Shown: in pieces, positions 1-9,079 of the stretch
How positions within the stretch are numbered: position 1 is the first letter of the stretch
How the letters are laid out: every line of letters begins with the position of its first letter
Assembly: GCF_024129865.1 (NCBI RefSeq)
Contig: NZ_JAMYFE010000086.1
Span: 1-64,000 of the forward strand
Length of the DNA: 64,000 nucleotides
Reading direction: 5' to 3'
From: Stieleria tagensis
GTDB lineage: Bacteria; Planctomycetota; Planctomycetia; Pirellulales; Pirellulaceae
Notes under the pieces: model-generated
Seen by the model: only the letters and a program-made list of their open reading frames with translations
The model's database searches: none
Told to the model about the DNA's origin: nothing
Made by a program: the position numbers and the translations under genes

Positions 1-113
1 AGCGAGGGATCCCGCTAACACCCTAAATCCCTCGCTGACGCGTCGGGTTACCGTAAAAGCGCAACTTCAAAACTTACGCGTCGGGTTGTGATGAAAATCG
101 CTGGCTTCAAAAC
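1..113. repeat. Dispersed intergenic palindrome, copy A (truncated by window edge)
   Basis: The window opens inside a copy of a palindromic element that recurs near 14.87, 33.97 and 40.63 kb. The end of the left arm (AGCGAGGGAT), a loop related to CCCGTTAACACCCTAA and the complete right arm ending GGGTTACC at 45-52 are visible. They are followed by the outer flank GCGCAACTTCAAAA (59-72). A second, degenerate right half follows at 75-112 (ACGCGTCGGGTT, then a GCTGGCTTCAAAA flank). No coding potential is seen. It lies downstream of lgt, which ends at 159. Confidence 0.8.
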
Positions 114-158
114 GGCAGAACCGGGCTGAGAGAATCCGGCTACGGGAGGACGACTGTG

Positions 159-1514
159 CTACGCGATTGGCGTGGGCGCGGGTAAATCCTCTGAATCGTC
201 GCGGATGAAATACACCCAGATCAATCCGGCGATCGAAAGGCACAGCACACACACACTGACCCACTGCGAGATCGTGAGTGTGGTATTGAATTGACCGGAT
301 TCATCGACGCGAACCATTTCCAGCACGAATCGCAACACCGCGTAGGATGCAAACCCCAGGAACATCAATGCACCGCTGCGATGGATCACCAGGGACAACA
401 GACACAGCAGTCCACACAACGCCAGCGCCGACAGACTGCTGATCGGCTGGGCGGCCCGCACCGGCAGCGCGCGCGGTGGCAATTGATCTGGCGACAGGAC
501 ATAGGTCTTGCCCGAAACCCGCATCATCCACCCCGGCTGGATTTGTTCGAACGCCAAATCGGGATCGGCGTCTTGGAACGGGCGGCGATCAAAATCACCG
601 GCTTCAAAAACGTCTCCGACCTTGATCCCTAACTCATCGGCAACACTACCTGCGGCCACCGACTCGATCACTCCGCTCCGCTCGGCGATCTGCATCCCCA
701 ACAGTTCGCCACTGGTCAGTTGTTCCTGGTAGACCTTGGTGATGGGTGGGAAGTGCAACGCTGCCCAGCCCTCGTCACAACGTCCACCGTAACAGCAGCC
801 GTTCAACAAACATCCGAGTCGACCAAAGAACACGCCCAGGAAAATACAGGGCACGATCGCATCGCCTAGACGCAGCACGGGGACCTTGCGACGCAGCGTA
901 AAAATCATGAACGCCAAAAAACCGCCGATGAAGGAACCGTAGACGACCAGGCCTCCCTCGGTGAACGCCAACATATTCTTGATCGTTTGCAGCGTCGTGT
1001 CGGCGATGAAACCGTCGCGGTATTGAATGACGTAGAACAACCGGGCGCCGATGATTCCACCGATGAACACCCACGGCGTCAGCGCGTAGATCAAATCCGG
1101 ATCCAGACCGCTGCGGCCACTGCGATAGGCCGCCAGCGCCACGGCGCTCATCACTCCGCAGACCAGGAACACGCCGTAACCTCGAATCGCCATCCCAACC
1201 GGATCACCGTTGACGTTTTCCAACTCCACGCCGGGCAGCACCACCGTCAGCAGCACCGCGGCGATTCCCCAAAACAGGCCTTCACCGGCCAGCACCTGTG
1301 AGACCGACGGTGGCCGGTGTTCGCCGTCTTGGTTGCCATAGCGGTCGTATTGCCGTTTGGCCCAAACCAATCGCGCGACCAAGGCAATCAGCAAAATGGC
1401 CAGCGCCCACCCGAGTCCAAACACCGGAATTCCGGCGATTTCGTGGGGGATAAAAAACAGGGTGCGGCGCATGGAAAACCACTGCGGGGGGGATGGAGAG
1501 GGGGCCGGCGACAT
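159..1514 (-). CDS. lgt: Prolipoprotein diacylglyceryl transferase with PDZ-like insert
   Basis: Lgt transfers diacylglycerol from phosphatidylglycerol to the lipobox cysteine of prolipoproteins in the inner membrane. The family signature GRLGCLLNGCCYGG is at residues 231-244, preceded by the conserved GARLFYVI (156-163) and EGGLVVYGSF (186-195). A C-terminal LEMVRVDE corresponds to the REFFR region. Several hydrophobic segments are present. At 451 residues it is much longer than the usual 260-300. The excess is an N-terminal extension plus an insert at about 262-345, after the signature motif, that contains a PDZ-like stretch (GVIESVAAGSVADELGIKVG). The start could instead be the ATG at 1472 (MRRTLFF), which looks more Lgt-like. 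The gene is divergent from the next one. The identification is firm. The PDZ call on the insert is an inference. Confidence 0.92.
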   Translation of the reverse strand: MSPAPSPSPPQWFSMRRTLFFIPHEIAGIPVFGLGWALAILLIALVARLVWAKRQYDRYGNQDGEHRPPSVSQVLAGEGLFWGIAAVLLTVVLPGVELENVNGDPVGMAIRGYGVFLVCGVMSAVALAAYRSGRSGLDPDLIYALTPWVFIGGIIGARLFYVIQYRDGFIADTTLQTIKNMLAFTEGGLVVYGSFIGGFLAFMIFTLRRKVPVLRLGDAIVPCIFLGVFFGRLGCLLNGCCYGGRCDEGWAALHFPPITKVYQEQLTSGELLGMQIAERSGVIESVAAGSVADELGIKVGDVFEAGDFDRRPFQDADPDLAFEQIQPGWMMRVSGKTYVLSPDQLPPRALPVRAAQPISSLSALALCGLLCLLSLVIHRSGALMFLGFASYAVLRFVLEMVRVDESGQFNTTLTISQWVSVCVLCLSIAGLIWVYFIRDDSEDLPAPTPIA

Positions 1515-1614
1515 TGCTCTAGACCACGATCGCCCACCTTTTCTACGCTCTGAACCGTGAAAATGTCTAGATCACCGTCCGATCCACCAAGTCACCGTCG
1601 AGAACGTTCCTAGC

Positions 1615-2445
1615 ATGCGGCATTCACAACAGCACACCCAGAGTTCGTCCGGCCAGCCCCGGCGACTGCAGCGTCGCCCCCGTTGGCGAATGATTCCAAT
1701 GTCGTTGGCTCCATTGACTCTGGTGTGGCTGGCCTTGGTTCCTCGCTTAGCGATTGCCGACGATCCGCCCGCCGCATTTCAGGTCACGATTGAGATCTTG
1801 GACGCTGAATCAGGCCAACAGCTCGACCGGCATTTGGTGCTGTTTGACGACGGCAAAGCGTATGACTTTGCACTCTCCGAACCGCGTGACGTCACCGTGG
1901 TTGATCCGGTTGCATCCAAAGTGATTCTATTGTCGCGGTCGACCCACGAGAAAACCACGATTAACAATCAAGACATCGTCAACGCGTCAGCACGAGTCCG
2001 GCTATACGCAAAAAACGAAGGCATCGAAGAACGATTGGGCATGGCCGCCGCTCCCGAGTCAAAACCCGATCCTGCGCCGGGACAAAAGGGTTACCGCGTG
2101 ACATTCGCCGGCTACCGCTATGACGCCACAGCCACCACGCCGACTTCGCCGATGCAGCCCGAGCGGTTTGCCGAATTCACCGACTGGGTCGCCCGCGTGA
2201 ATCTGATCCGCAGTTTGGGCACGCCGCCGTTTGCGCGGATGAAACTCGGCCGCACCATCGGCAACGACGGCCTGGTCCCGAGCAACATTTTGTTGCGAAT
2301 CGAGTCTGACGGCCAACAGCGCACGCTCGAGTCGCGTTACACGTTCAAAGACCAATTGAGCGACGCCGGCAAAAAACGGATCAACGAAGCCGCCAGCATG
2401 CTGGAACTGTATCGCGAAGTCCCGCTGGAATCATTCCCTCGCTAG
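1615..2445 (+). CDS. Secreted hypothetical protein
   Basis: This is a 276-residue protein with a basic N-terminus followed by a hydrophobic stretch (about residues 26-48, ending LAIADD), consistent with a signal peptide and export. In-frame ATGs at 1690 and 1699 would shorten the n-region and are plausible starts. The mature part has no family I recognise. It contains mixed beta-type sequence, and the C-terminal third mentions no catalytic motif. Its stop overlaps the metF stop by 4 bp (convergent genes). Confidence 0.7.
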   Translation: MRHSQQHTQSSSGQPRRLQRRPRWRMIPMSLAPLTLVWLALVPRLAIADDPPAAFQVTIEILDAESGQQLDRHLVLFDDGKAYDFALSEPRDVTVVDPVASKVILLSRSTHEKTTINNQDIVNASARVRLYAKNEGIEERLGMAAAPESKPDPAPGQKGYRVTFAGYRYDATATTPTSPMQPERFAEFTDWVARVNLIRSLGTPPFARMKLGRTIGNDGLVPSNILLRIESDGQQRTLESRYTFKDQLSDAGKKRINEAASMLELYREVPLESFPR

Positions 2446-3332
2446 GATTTGCAGCCGAGCGACAAACCATCCAACATCTGTGCCGCAGCGTCACTCTTAT
2501 TCAGCACGTAATAGTGGATTCCCGGCACGCCGTTTTCGATCAGATCGATCGTTTGCATACGGGCATGGTCGACACCGATATTGAATTGATAGTCCGCATC
2601 GTCACTTGAATTCATCGAGGCAGCCATGTCATCGGGAATCCGTGCCTTGCACATTCCGGCGATTCGCTGAGCCTGTTTGAAATTGGTCACGGGCAAGATG
2701 CCGGGTACGATCGGGATGTTGATCCCGGCGGCTTGGCAGGCATCACGGAACCGATAAAAATCGATGTTGTCGTAGAACAGCTGGGTCACGATCACGTCGG
2801 CGCCGGCGTCGACCTTGCGTTTCAGATTGTCCAAATCCGTTTGCGCGTCGGGCGCTTCTTGGTGGATTTCGGGATAACCTGCCACAGCGATCCCGAAATC
2901 GCCTGGATAGCTGTCTTGGATCAATTCCACCAATTCATTGGCATAGCTCAGACCGCCTTCGACCGCTTCGAACGTTTCACTGCCTTTGGGTGGATCGCCG
3001 CGCAGGGCAACGATGTAATCCGCGCCACGCCGTTTGGCTTCGCCCAAATAATCACGCAGGGCTTCGACCGTCAGGCCCACACAGGTCAGGTGTGACGCGA
3101 CCGGCAGTCCGGTGATCTGACGCACCCGTTGGACCACATCCAGAGTTCTCGATTGCGTGGATCCGCCGGCCCCGTAGGTACAGGTGAAAAAACTAGGACC
3201 GAACGCATTCAGACGCTCCACATTCTTTTCCAACAACGCCATCCCCTCGTCGGTCTTCGGGGGGAACAGTTCGAATGAGATGGCACAGTTTTCACTGTGG
3301 AAATGATCGGAAAGTTTGATCGTGGAACTCAT
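2442..3332 (-). CDS. metF: 5,10-methylenetetrahydrofolate reductase
   Basis: MetF reduces 5,10-methylene-THF to 5-methyl-THF with FAD, feeding methionine synthesis. The 296-residue length matches the bacterial enzyme. Visible family motifs are ISFELFPPKT near the N-terminus (catalytic Glu), TCTYGAGGST, HLTCVG, VALRGDPP (flavin/folate-binding Asp) and VTQLFYDN. The ATG at 3332 is preferred over the TTG one codon upstream. A 351-bp intergenic region containing a strong dyad separates it from the divergent permease gene. Confidence 0.95.
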   Translation of the reverse strand: MSSTIKLSDHFHSENCAISFELFPPKTDEGMALLEKNVERLNAFGPSFFTCTYGAGGSTQSRTLDVVQRVRQITGLPVASHLTCVGLTVEALRDYLGEAKRRGADYIVALRGDPPKGSETFEAVEGGLSYANELVELIQDSYPGDFGIAVAGYPEIHQEAPDAQTDLDNLKRKVDAGADVIVTQLFYDNIDFYRFRDACQAAGINIPIVPGILPVTNFKQAQRIAGMCKARIPDDMAASMNSSDDADYQFNIGVDHARMQTIDLIENGVPGIHYYVLNKSDAAAQMLDGLSLGCKS

Positions 3333-3445
3333 CAAAGACCGGCAATGCAGTGGGAACGATTGGGGGAACCAGCGGTAGAGCGAAGCGGACAGCTCTCCCC
3401 TTGGCGTTAAAAATCCGCCTCTATTGTAGCCCCTGAGTTAAATAC

Positions 3446-3479
3446 GCAATCCGTGCAATGCAATTGATTGCAGGATTGC
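3446..3479. promoter_or_regulatory. Interrupted dyad between metF and the GntP permease (candidate operator)
   Basis: The half-site GCAATCC-g-TGCAAT is mirrored by ATTGCA-GGATTGC around a 7-bp centre, with a one-base bulge. It lies 114 bp upstream of the metF start and about 200 bp upstream of the permease start. There is no T-tract on either side, so an operator for a dimeric regulator fits better than a terminator. The regulator is unknown. Confidence 0.4.
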
Positions 3480-3540
3480 CTAATCCGCACAACTGACCAA
3501 GCCGTGATGGCGACCACTGGCCGCCGTTAAGGGCCAATTC

Positions 3541-3569
3541 TTGACCCCCGCTCCCGCCCCGCCTAGACT
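3541..3569 (+). promoter_or_regulatory. Candidate sigma-70-type promoter for the GntP permease
   Basis: TTGACC at 3541-3546 and TAGACT at 3564-3569 are separated by exactly 17 bp, about 115 bp upstream of the GTG start at 3684. This is a match to the -35/-10 consensus only. No transcript data are available. Confidence 0.35.
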
Positions 3570-3683
3570 CCCCGCTCTCGATGAACCAACGCCAATGGCT
3601 CTGTTGAACGCCTGCAACGATCGACGCCCGGGGCGTCTCACTGTTTCATCGCCGCCATCCGACTTTCCGTTTGCCCTCGCACG

Positions 3684-5240
3684 GTGCCTCCGTTGATCGA
3701 CGTCATTTCGCCAGTTTTGCACGCTCCCGTTGGTCTCTCCAGCCTGTTTCATTTCTCGCTGCACACACTTTCTGGCAGTGCCCTGTTGGCTCAATCCGAA
3801 GCGGCGGCGGAATCGGTCGCTCCGGTACCGGCGGGGCCGCTGATCGCGCTGCTGGTGTTTGGGATCGCACTGTTGCTGGTGTTGATTCTGCAACTGAAAC
3901 TGCAAGCGTTTTTGTCGCTCTTGGTTGTTTCGGTGGTCGTTGCGGCGTCCAGTCGGTTGGTGAACCCCCACGCGGTACCGATCACCCAAGTCGCCGACAC
4001 GATTGTGCAAAGCATGGGCAGCGCGCTAGGATTCATTGCCACGATCATCGGGATCGGCGCCATCTTTGGTGCGATTCTGGAACACAGCGGCGGCACACAG
4101 TCGCTGGCGAACAATCTGGTGCGAATATTTGGTCCCAAGCGCGCTTCATGGGCGATGCTGCTGACCGGATTCATCATTTCGATCCCGGTCTTCTTGGATG
4201 TCGCACTGGTGATCCTCGCGCCGTTGCTGTTCGCGTTGGCCCGCGACACCAAGCGACCGTTTCTGCATTTTGGACTGCCGCTGGTCGCCGGAATGGCTGT
4301 CACCCATGCCTTTGTGCCGCCGACCCCCGGCCCGGTCGCGGTCGCCTATCTGCTGGGCGTGAATTTGGGCTGGGTGATCTTGTTTGGTGTGATTGTGGGG
4401 CTGCCGACAGCCATTTTATGCGGGCCATGGATGTGCATCAAATTGTCCAAAGGCATCCATATTCCGATCCCCGAGGCCCCGATCGTCTCCGACGAAGACA
4501 ACGTCGAATTGCCGTCATTTGGGTTCATTCTGTTTTTGATTGTGCTGCCGATCGGCATGATTTTGGCAAACACGATCGTCGAACAGTGGGTCGCGTCGGG
4601 GCTGCCCGAAGGACTGACGCGCGACCAACGATCATTACAACTGACCGCGGCGCTGGCCGATGCGTCGCCGCTGGTCCAAGCGATTACATTCATCGGACAC
4701 CCGGTGATCGCGTTGCTGACCGCAACCCTGGTCACCCTGTATTTCCTTGGCACACGCCGCGGCGTGGATCGCAACACCCTGCTGGAAATTTCCACCAAAG
4801 CACTCGGCCCGGCAGGCATCATCATTCTGATCACCGGCGCCGGCGGCGTGTTCAAGGGTGTGCTCAAAGCCACCGGGATCACCGACGCCTTGGAAGTGTT
4901 GTTCACCGATTCTGGGATCTCGGTGCTGTTGTTGGCATGGCTGTTCGCCACGCTGATCCGAATCGCCCAAGGCTCGGCGACCGTCGCAATGCTGACCGCG
5001 GCCGGATTGATGGCGAACTTTGTCACCGACATGAATCAACCGCAATTGGCGCTAATCACGGTCGCGATTGCCGCCGGTGCCACTGGGTTTTCACACGTCA
5101 ATGATTCCGGGTTCTGGATGATTTCACGCTACTTCCAGATGTCCGAAGGCCAGACGCTACGCACCTGGGGAGTGCTGACCACGATGATCTCCGTGATCGG
5201 ATTCTCCATCGCCATGATCCTGTGGCAATTCGTCGGCTGA
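3684..5240 (+). CDS. GntP-family permease (gluconate/organic-acid:H+ symporter type)
   Basis: This is a 518-residue protein with a dozen or so hydrophobic segments. GntP-type sequence begins about residue 50 (PLIALLVFGIALLLVLI). Characteristic stretches include IIGIGAIFGAILEHSGG, ISIPVFLDVALVILAPL, MAVTHAFVPPTPGPVAVA and, near the end, FSHVNDSGFWMISRYF. All are typical of the Gnt/Idn/Dsd transporters that import gluconate-like sugar acids or D-serine. The exact substrate cannot be read from the sequence. The start is GTG at 3684. The first 40 residues resemble a signal-like hydrophobic leader, and no ATG is available before the core. The 3' end overlaps the convergent peptidase gene by 84 bp. 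Confidence 0.88.
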   Translation: MPPLIDVISPVLHAPVGLSSLFHFSLHTLSGSALLAQSEAAAESVAPVPAGPLIALLVFGIALLLVLILQLKLQAFLSLLVVSVVVAASSRLVNPHAVPITQVADTIVQSMGSALGFIATIIGIGAIFGAILEHSGGTQSLANNLVRIFGPKRASWAMLLTGFIISIPVFLDVALVILAPLLFALARDTKRPFLHFGLPLVAGMAVTHAFVPPTPGPVAVAYLLGVNLGWVILFGVIVGLPTAILCGPWMCIKLSKGIHIPIPEAPIVSDEDNVELPSFGFILFLIVLPIGMILANTIVEQWVASGLPEGLTRDQRSLQLTAALADASPLVQAITFIGHPVIALLTATLVTLYFLGTRRGVDRNTLLEISTKALGPAGIIILITGAGGVFKGVLKATGITDALEVLFTDSGISVLLLAWLFATLIRIAQGSATVAMLTAAGLMANFVTDMNQPQLALITVAIAAGATGFSHVNDSGFWMISRYFQMSEGQTLRTWGVLTTMISVIGFSIAMILWQFVG

Positions 5241-6590
5241 ATCGCCAGCGCTTTCAATGGCGGTGCTTTCAGTGATAGCCGGCTGCGGGTCGGCATCATC
5301 TTGAGCGACCGGTGTCGGCCCGGCGACGGCCACTCGCTGTCGCAAGAACAACGGCACCAGCAACACCCCCGCCGCGGCTGCGATGATGACGTTGCGGCTG
5401 CTTTGGTCGCTCGGCCAGTAAGGATCACTCCACAGCATTCGCCACAGCGCCAGATGCAACGTGGTCGCCAGTGGCAGCGCAAACGAGAACGACTCCATCG
5501 CACCGCGCGCCGCAATCTGGCCTTTGGGACCATCGTTAATGGGGATCCAGTTCAACAGCGGACGCGTCAGGAATGCCAGAATTGCCGACGCGATCACCAG
5601 TGCGGGCATGGATTGCCAACCGATCAAGATCGCTGGAATCGACAGCATCACGATCAGGTCAACCAGTCGCGCGGTGCCACTGCCGAGCGGATTCAGTTTC
5701 AGGTCCGCCGACGGACACAGCCCCTTGGCCAGCACCCGGCCGAACAACGCCGCGGCGACCAAGGCCGTCACCACTCGCATCACCGCATCAAAGTACAGCC
5801 CGTGGGGCGACCAAAGAGAGGGTCGCGTGGTTTGCCAGGGCACGATCATCAACGTGGGAAACGCCAGCATCGGCACGATCGCGGCGAGGGCTGCGAAAAC
5901 GGTTAAACCGTTGGGCAGTCGCGCGCCGTCGATGCGAATCAATGCCATTCCCCACAGCGTCGACAGCAGCACCGCGTGGTAAGTCAAAATCCCCAACAAA
6001 ATCGGTGTGACGTGCGGAGCCCAGAGGGGGCCACCGTGCCAATGCATGATCTGGCCTGGCAACGACAGCGAGTAAATTTCGCAAACGCCCACCACGGTCA
6101 GCGAGATTCCCACCAACGCTTCGACGATCGGATAACGGCGTGAAATCGGCAGAGAACAAAACCGGCAGCGTCCGCCCAGGGAAATCCATCCCAGCACAGG
6201 AACGTTGTCACGGCTATTCAGCGTGCACGCACAACGCGGACAACGCGATCGCCCGCCGATGCTTTCACCGCGAGGCAGCCGCCAAGCAACGACATTCAAG
6301 AAACTGCCGATCGAACTACAGAAGTAGATCAACCAGCTAACGATTGTGGCATCGATCAGCCGCGGCACGATCAAATCGGCGAACGAATATTGTGGATAAA
6401 TCTGTGCTTGGAACCAGGCCAGCCCCACCACATAGCCGGCCAGCAGTGCGGCCAGCCACGCCAGCACGCCCAGCAGCGGCAACTTCTTACGCAGTCGATG
6501 TCGATTCAAGTTGTCAAATCCAATTGATTGTCCGCCGGACGATTCGGGCTGATTGCCGCTTGCTGGCACTCCATACTGATCACAGGCCAC
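5157..6590 (-). CDS. Prepilin peptidase-like (A24/PilD family) membrane protein
   Basis: PilD-type enzymes cleave and N-methylate type IV prepilins in the inner membrane. Residues 94-160 carry the N-terminal domain (IGSFLNVVAWRLPRGES) with zinc-type cysteines at 117/120 and 142/145 and the usual PVLGWISLGG between them. The first catalytic Asp is plausible in LIRIDGARLPN (D221). The second, normally in GxGDxK, appears as PSADLKL (D296), so both glycines are lost. Total length 477 against the usual 250-290 reflects an N-terminal extension, a long loop and a His/Asp-rich tail that overlaps the permease gene antisense. The start is GTG at 6590, with TTG at 6509 possible. No pilin genes are nearby. 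Family membership is firm, activity is uncertain. Confidence 0.78.
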   Translation of the reverse strand: MACDQYGVPASGNQPESSGGQSIGFDNLNRHRLRKKLPLLGVLAWLAALLAGYVVGLAWFQAQIYPQYSFADLIVPRLIDATIVSWLIYFCSSIGSFLNVVAWRLPRGESIGGRSRCPRCACTLNSRDNVPVLGWISLGGRCRFCSLPISRRYPIVEALVGISLTVVGVCEIYSLSLPGQIMHWHGGPLWAPHVTPILLGILTYHAVLLSTLWGMALIRIDGARLPNGLTVFAALAAIVPMLAFPTLMIVPWQTTRPSLWSPHGLYFDAVMRVVTALVAAALFGRVLAKGLCPSADLKLNPLGSGTARLVDLIVMLSIPAILIGWQSMPALVIASAILAFLTRPLLNWIPINDGPKGQIAARGAMESFSFALPLATTLHLALWRMLWSDPYWPSDQSSRNVIIAAAAGVLLVPLFLRQRVAVAGPTPVAQDDADPQPAITESTAIESAGDSADELPQDHGDGESDHGDHRGQHSPGA

Positions 6591-6626
6591 GCTTGTTCTA
6601 CACTCGCTCCATCATCCATTGCCACC

Positions 6627-8096
6627 ATGCCAGTTCCTGCGATCCGCATCACCGCAGCCAATTCGCATCCGATCGCCGACGACCGCGACTATGTGCTGTA
6701 TTGGATGATCGCCAGCCGACGAGCCCGCTACAATTTTGGACTACAGCACGCCGTCGACCAAGCGCGTCGACTGGGCAAGCCACTGCTGATCTTCGAACCG
6801 CTCCGCGTACGCTATCGCTGGGCAAGCGACCGGATCCACCATTTCATCATCCAGGGAATGCGTGACAACCAGGCGGCCTTTGCCGACCGCCCTGTCACGT
6901 ATTTCCCTTACGTTGAACCCAAGCCCGGGCGGGGATCGCCACTGTTGGCAAAGCTAGCCCAAAACGCCTGCACGGTGGTCACCGATCAGTACCCCTGTTT
7001 CTTTTTGCCGCGGATGATCGATGCGGTCAAAGATCGCTTGCCGGCGGCGCTGGAACTCGTTGACAGTAATGGCGTCGTGCCGCTGGCGCTGCCCGAGCGA
7101 ACCTTCACCGTGGCACACAGTTACCGCCGTTGGATGCAGAAAAACATTTTGGATTGTCTGGTCGATATGCCGGTCGACGATCCGCTGGCGGATCTGGACT
7201 TGCCGACGCTCAAGGCATTGCCGTCGGCGGTCCAGCGGCGCTGGAAACCGGCCCAGATCGACGCCTTGCTCGATGACGGCGGCCTAGCATCCCTCCCCAT
7301 CGATCACTCCGTTCCCCCCAGCCCGGTAGTCAGCGGCGGCAGCGTCGCGGCGACAGAGCGGCTGGAGGATTTTATTGTCAACCAGCTTGGTAAATACGGC
7401 GACGACCGAAACCACCCGGACGAAAACGCCACCTCCGGTCTCAGCCCCCATCTGCATTTTGGCCACCTTGCAGCTGCCGAAGTGGTCCAACGGCTACTGG
7501 ATCAAGAAAACTGGACTCCCGACCAGGCCGCTGATGCAAACGGCAAAAATCACGATTTCTGGAACACCAGTCCCGCCGCCGAAGCGTTTTTGGATCAGAT
7601 TTTGACCTGGCGCGAGATGGGATTCAATTTGGCGTTTCGCGAGCCCCAGCGGTACGACCAATTGGAATCACTGCCCGACTGGGCGTTAAAATCGCTGGCG
7701 GAAACGGCCGATGATCCGCGTCCGCAGCTTTATTCGCTGGAACAATTCGAAACCGCCCAGACACACGACGAAGTCTGGAATGCCGCCCAGCGGGAATTGG
7801 TCCAGACCGGGGTGATGCACAACTACATGCGGATGCTGTGGGGCAAAAAAATCTTTCATTGGACCCCCACGCCGGACGAGGCACTGCGGATCATGATCGA
7901 GCTGAACAACAAATACGCCTTGGACGGCCGCGACCCCAATTCGTACAGCGGCATCTTTTGGGTGCTCGGCCGCTACGATCGGGCTTGGGGGCCGCAGCGG
8001 CCTGTTTTCGGCAAACTTCGCTACATGACCAGTGACAGCGCCCGCAAGAAATTGCGAATGACGGATTACCTGCAACGTTTCGGAGAACCCTCTTAG
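6627..8096 (+). CDS. Class II CPD photolyase
   Basis: This flavoenzyme (FAD, light-driven) repairs cyclobutane pyrimidine dimers. The 489-residue length from the ATG at 6627 suits class II. The N-terminus YVLYWMIASRRARYNFGL is the class II Rossmann start. The C-terminal FAD domain contains MLWGKKIFHW, NNKYALDGRDPNSYSGIFW and RPVFGKLRYM, the most conserved block of the class. An upstream GTG/ATG would add 33 residues without homology, so 6627 was chosen. The gene is divergent from the peptidase gene by only 36 bp. Confidence 0.93.
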   Translation: MPVPAIRITAANSHPIADDRDYVLYWMIASRRARYNFGLQHAVDQARRLGKPLLIFEPLRVRYRWASDRIHHFIIQGMRDNQAAFADRPVTYFPYVEPKPGRGSPLLAKLAQNACTVVTDQYPCFFLPRMIDAVKDRLPAALELVDSNGVVPLALPERTFTVAHSYRRWMQKNILDCLVDMPVDDPLADLDLPTLKALPSAVQRRWKPAQIDALLDDGGLASLPIDHSVPPSPVVSGGSVAATERLEDFIVNQLGKYGDDRNHPDENATSGLSPHLHFGHLAAAEVVQRLLDQENWTPDQAADANGKNHDFWNTSPAAEAFLDQILTWREMGFNLAFREPQRYDQLESLPDWALKSLAETADDPRPQLYSLEQFETAQTHDEVWNAAQRELVQTGVMHNYMRMLWGKKIFHWTPTPDEALRIMIELNNKYALDGRDPNSYSGIFWVLGRYDRAWGPQRPVFGKLRYMTSDSARKKLRMTDYLQRFGEPS

Positions 8097-8560
8097 CCCC
8101 AATTCGTCACGCCAGCACCGCGCCAATCAGCCGGCATGCGCTAGCGTCCGGTTCCGCGGGGTCACGCACTATCTGCAACAACGAACCGTGAGCGAGCGCT
8201 CAACGGCTGATGAATCTGGCTGATGAATCTCTGCGTTCAGACTGCAAATGCCGGCCCAAAAACGCGGCCCTGAGGCAGGAAATGCTGCGATTACTCAAAC
8301 CGGGTCGGTTTCAGGGCTGAAAACAGTGAAAAGCCCTTGCCGATTGGCAACGCTGCCGATACCCTTCCGAATTCGCCGCCGAAGGTCCGACAACGATCTT
8401 TTTGCAGCGGCAAACTCGCGAACTCGATCAGCTCTGCGTCCAAGCGAAATTGTGCCGTCCTATCCCGACTGCATCGCAGCCGGAGGCGTGATTTTTCAGC
8501 GAGCTTTCACATTGTTGTTCGCCCAACCGCACATTTTCCGTTTTCAGTAGAACTGTTCCC
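8097..8560. other. Intergenic region upstream of the ribosomal protein operon
   Basis: This is 464 bp with no convincing gene. A perfect 13-bp tandem duplication (GGCTGATGAATCT, 8205-8217 and 8218-8230) is the only clear structure. It presumably carries the promoter and leader of rplM, but I could not pick a convincing -35/-10 pair or leader fold. Confidence 0.5.
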
Positions 8561-9016
8561 GTGACTGCGCAACCTACCTACATGGCCAAAGCCGGCCAAG
8601 TTGAAAAGAGCTGGCACCTCGTCGATGCATCCGATGAAGTCCTTGGTCGTTTGGCCAGCGACATCGCCGTCGTCTTGATGGGCAAGCACCGCCCCGAATA
8701 CACGCCACACGTTGATTGTGGTGATTTTGTGATCGTCACCAACGCTGAAAAAGTTGGCATGACCGGACGCAAAATGGACGTTCGTCACTACACTTGGTAC
8801 ACCGGTCACCCGGGATTGCGACTGGAAAGCTACGGCGATCGTCAGCAACGCAAACCGGAAGATTTGATCTACCACGCTGTTCGCCGCATGCTGCCAAAGA
8901 ACAAGCTGGCTCGACAAATGATCAAAAAGCTAAAGATCTACACGGGTCCGGATCACCCGCACATCGCACAAGACCCGAAGCCGTTGGCTCGCAAAGGCAA
9001 AAAGATCTCCTCGTAA
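8561..9016 (+). CDS. rplM: Ribosomal protein uL13
   Basis: This is a large-subunit protein that binds 23S rRNA early in assembly. Family sequence is clear throughout: WHLVDASDEVLGRLAS, HVDCGDFVIVTNAEKV, YTGHPGLR, MLPKNKLARQM and the terminal YTGPDHPH. The reading frame opens with GTG at 8561. The ATG at 8582 (MAKAGQVEKSW) is equally possible, and no Shine-Dalgarno sequence is visible to decide. It is first gene of the rplM-rpsI-infA cluster, 63 bp before rpsI. Confidence 0.97.
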   Translation: MTAQPTYMAKAGQVEKSWHLVDASDEVLGRLASDIAVVLMGKHRPEYTPHVDCGDFVIVTNAEKVGMTGRKMDVRHYTWYTGHPGLRLESYGDRQQRKPEDLIYHAVRRMLPKNKLARQMIKKLKIYTGPDHPHIAQDPKPLARKGKKISS

Positions 9017-9079
9017 GAGTTCTCGCAGCCAGTGATCGGCCATTCCCCCCTCTATTGACTCATTAAATTAATTGTACTG

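Noticed and set aside
3671-5104. A 477-codon open frame on the plus strand overlapping the GntP permease
   Set aside because: It is the +2 shadow of the permease: Arg/His/Gly-rich, no hydrophobic segments, no motif. The permease frame has clear family motifs.
8248-8550. A 100-codon open frame upstream of rplM
   Set aside because: Arg/Pro-rich composition, no family features and it overlaps the expected promoter/leader region of the ribosomal operon.
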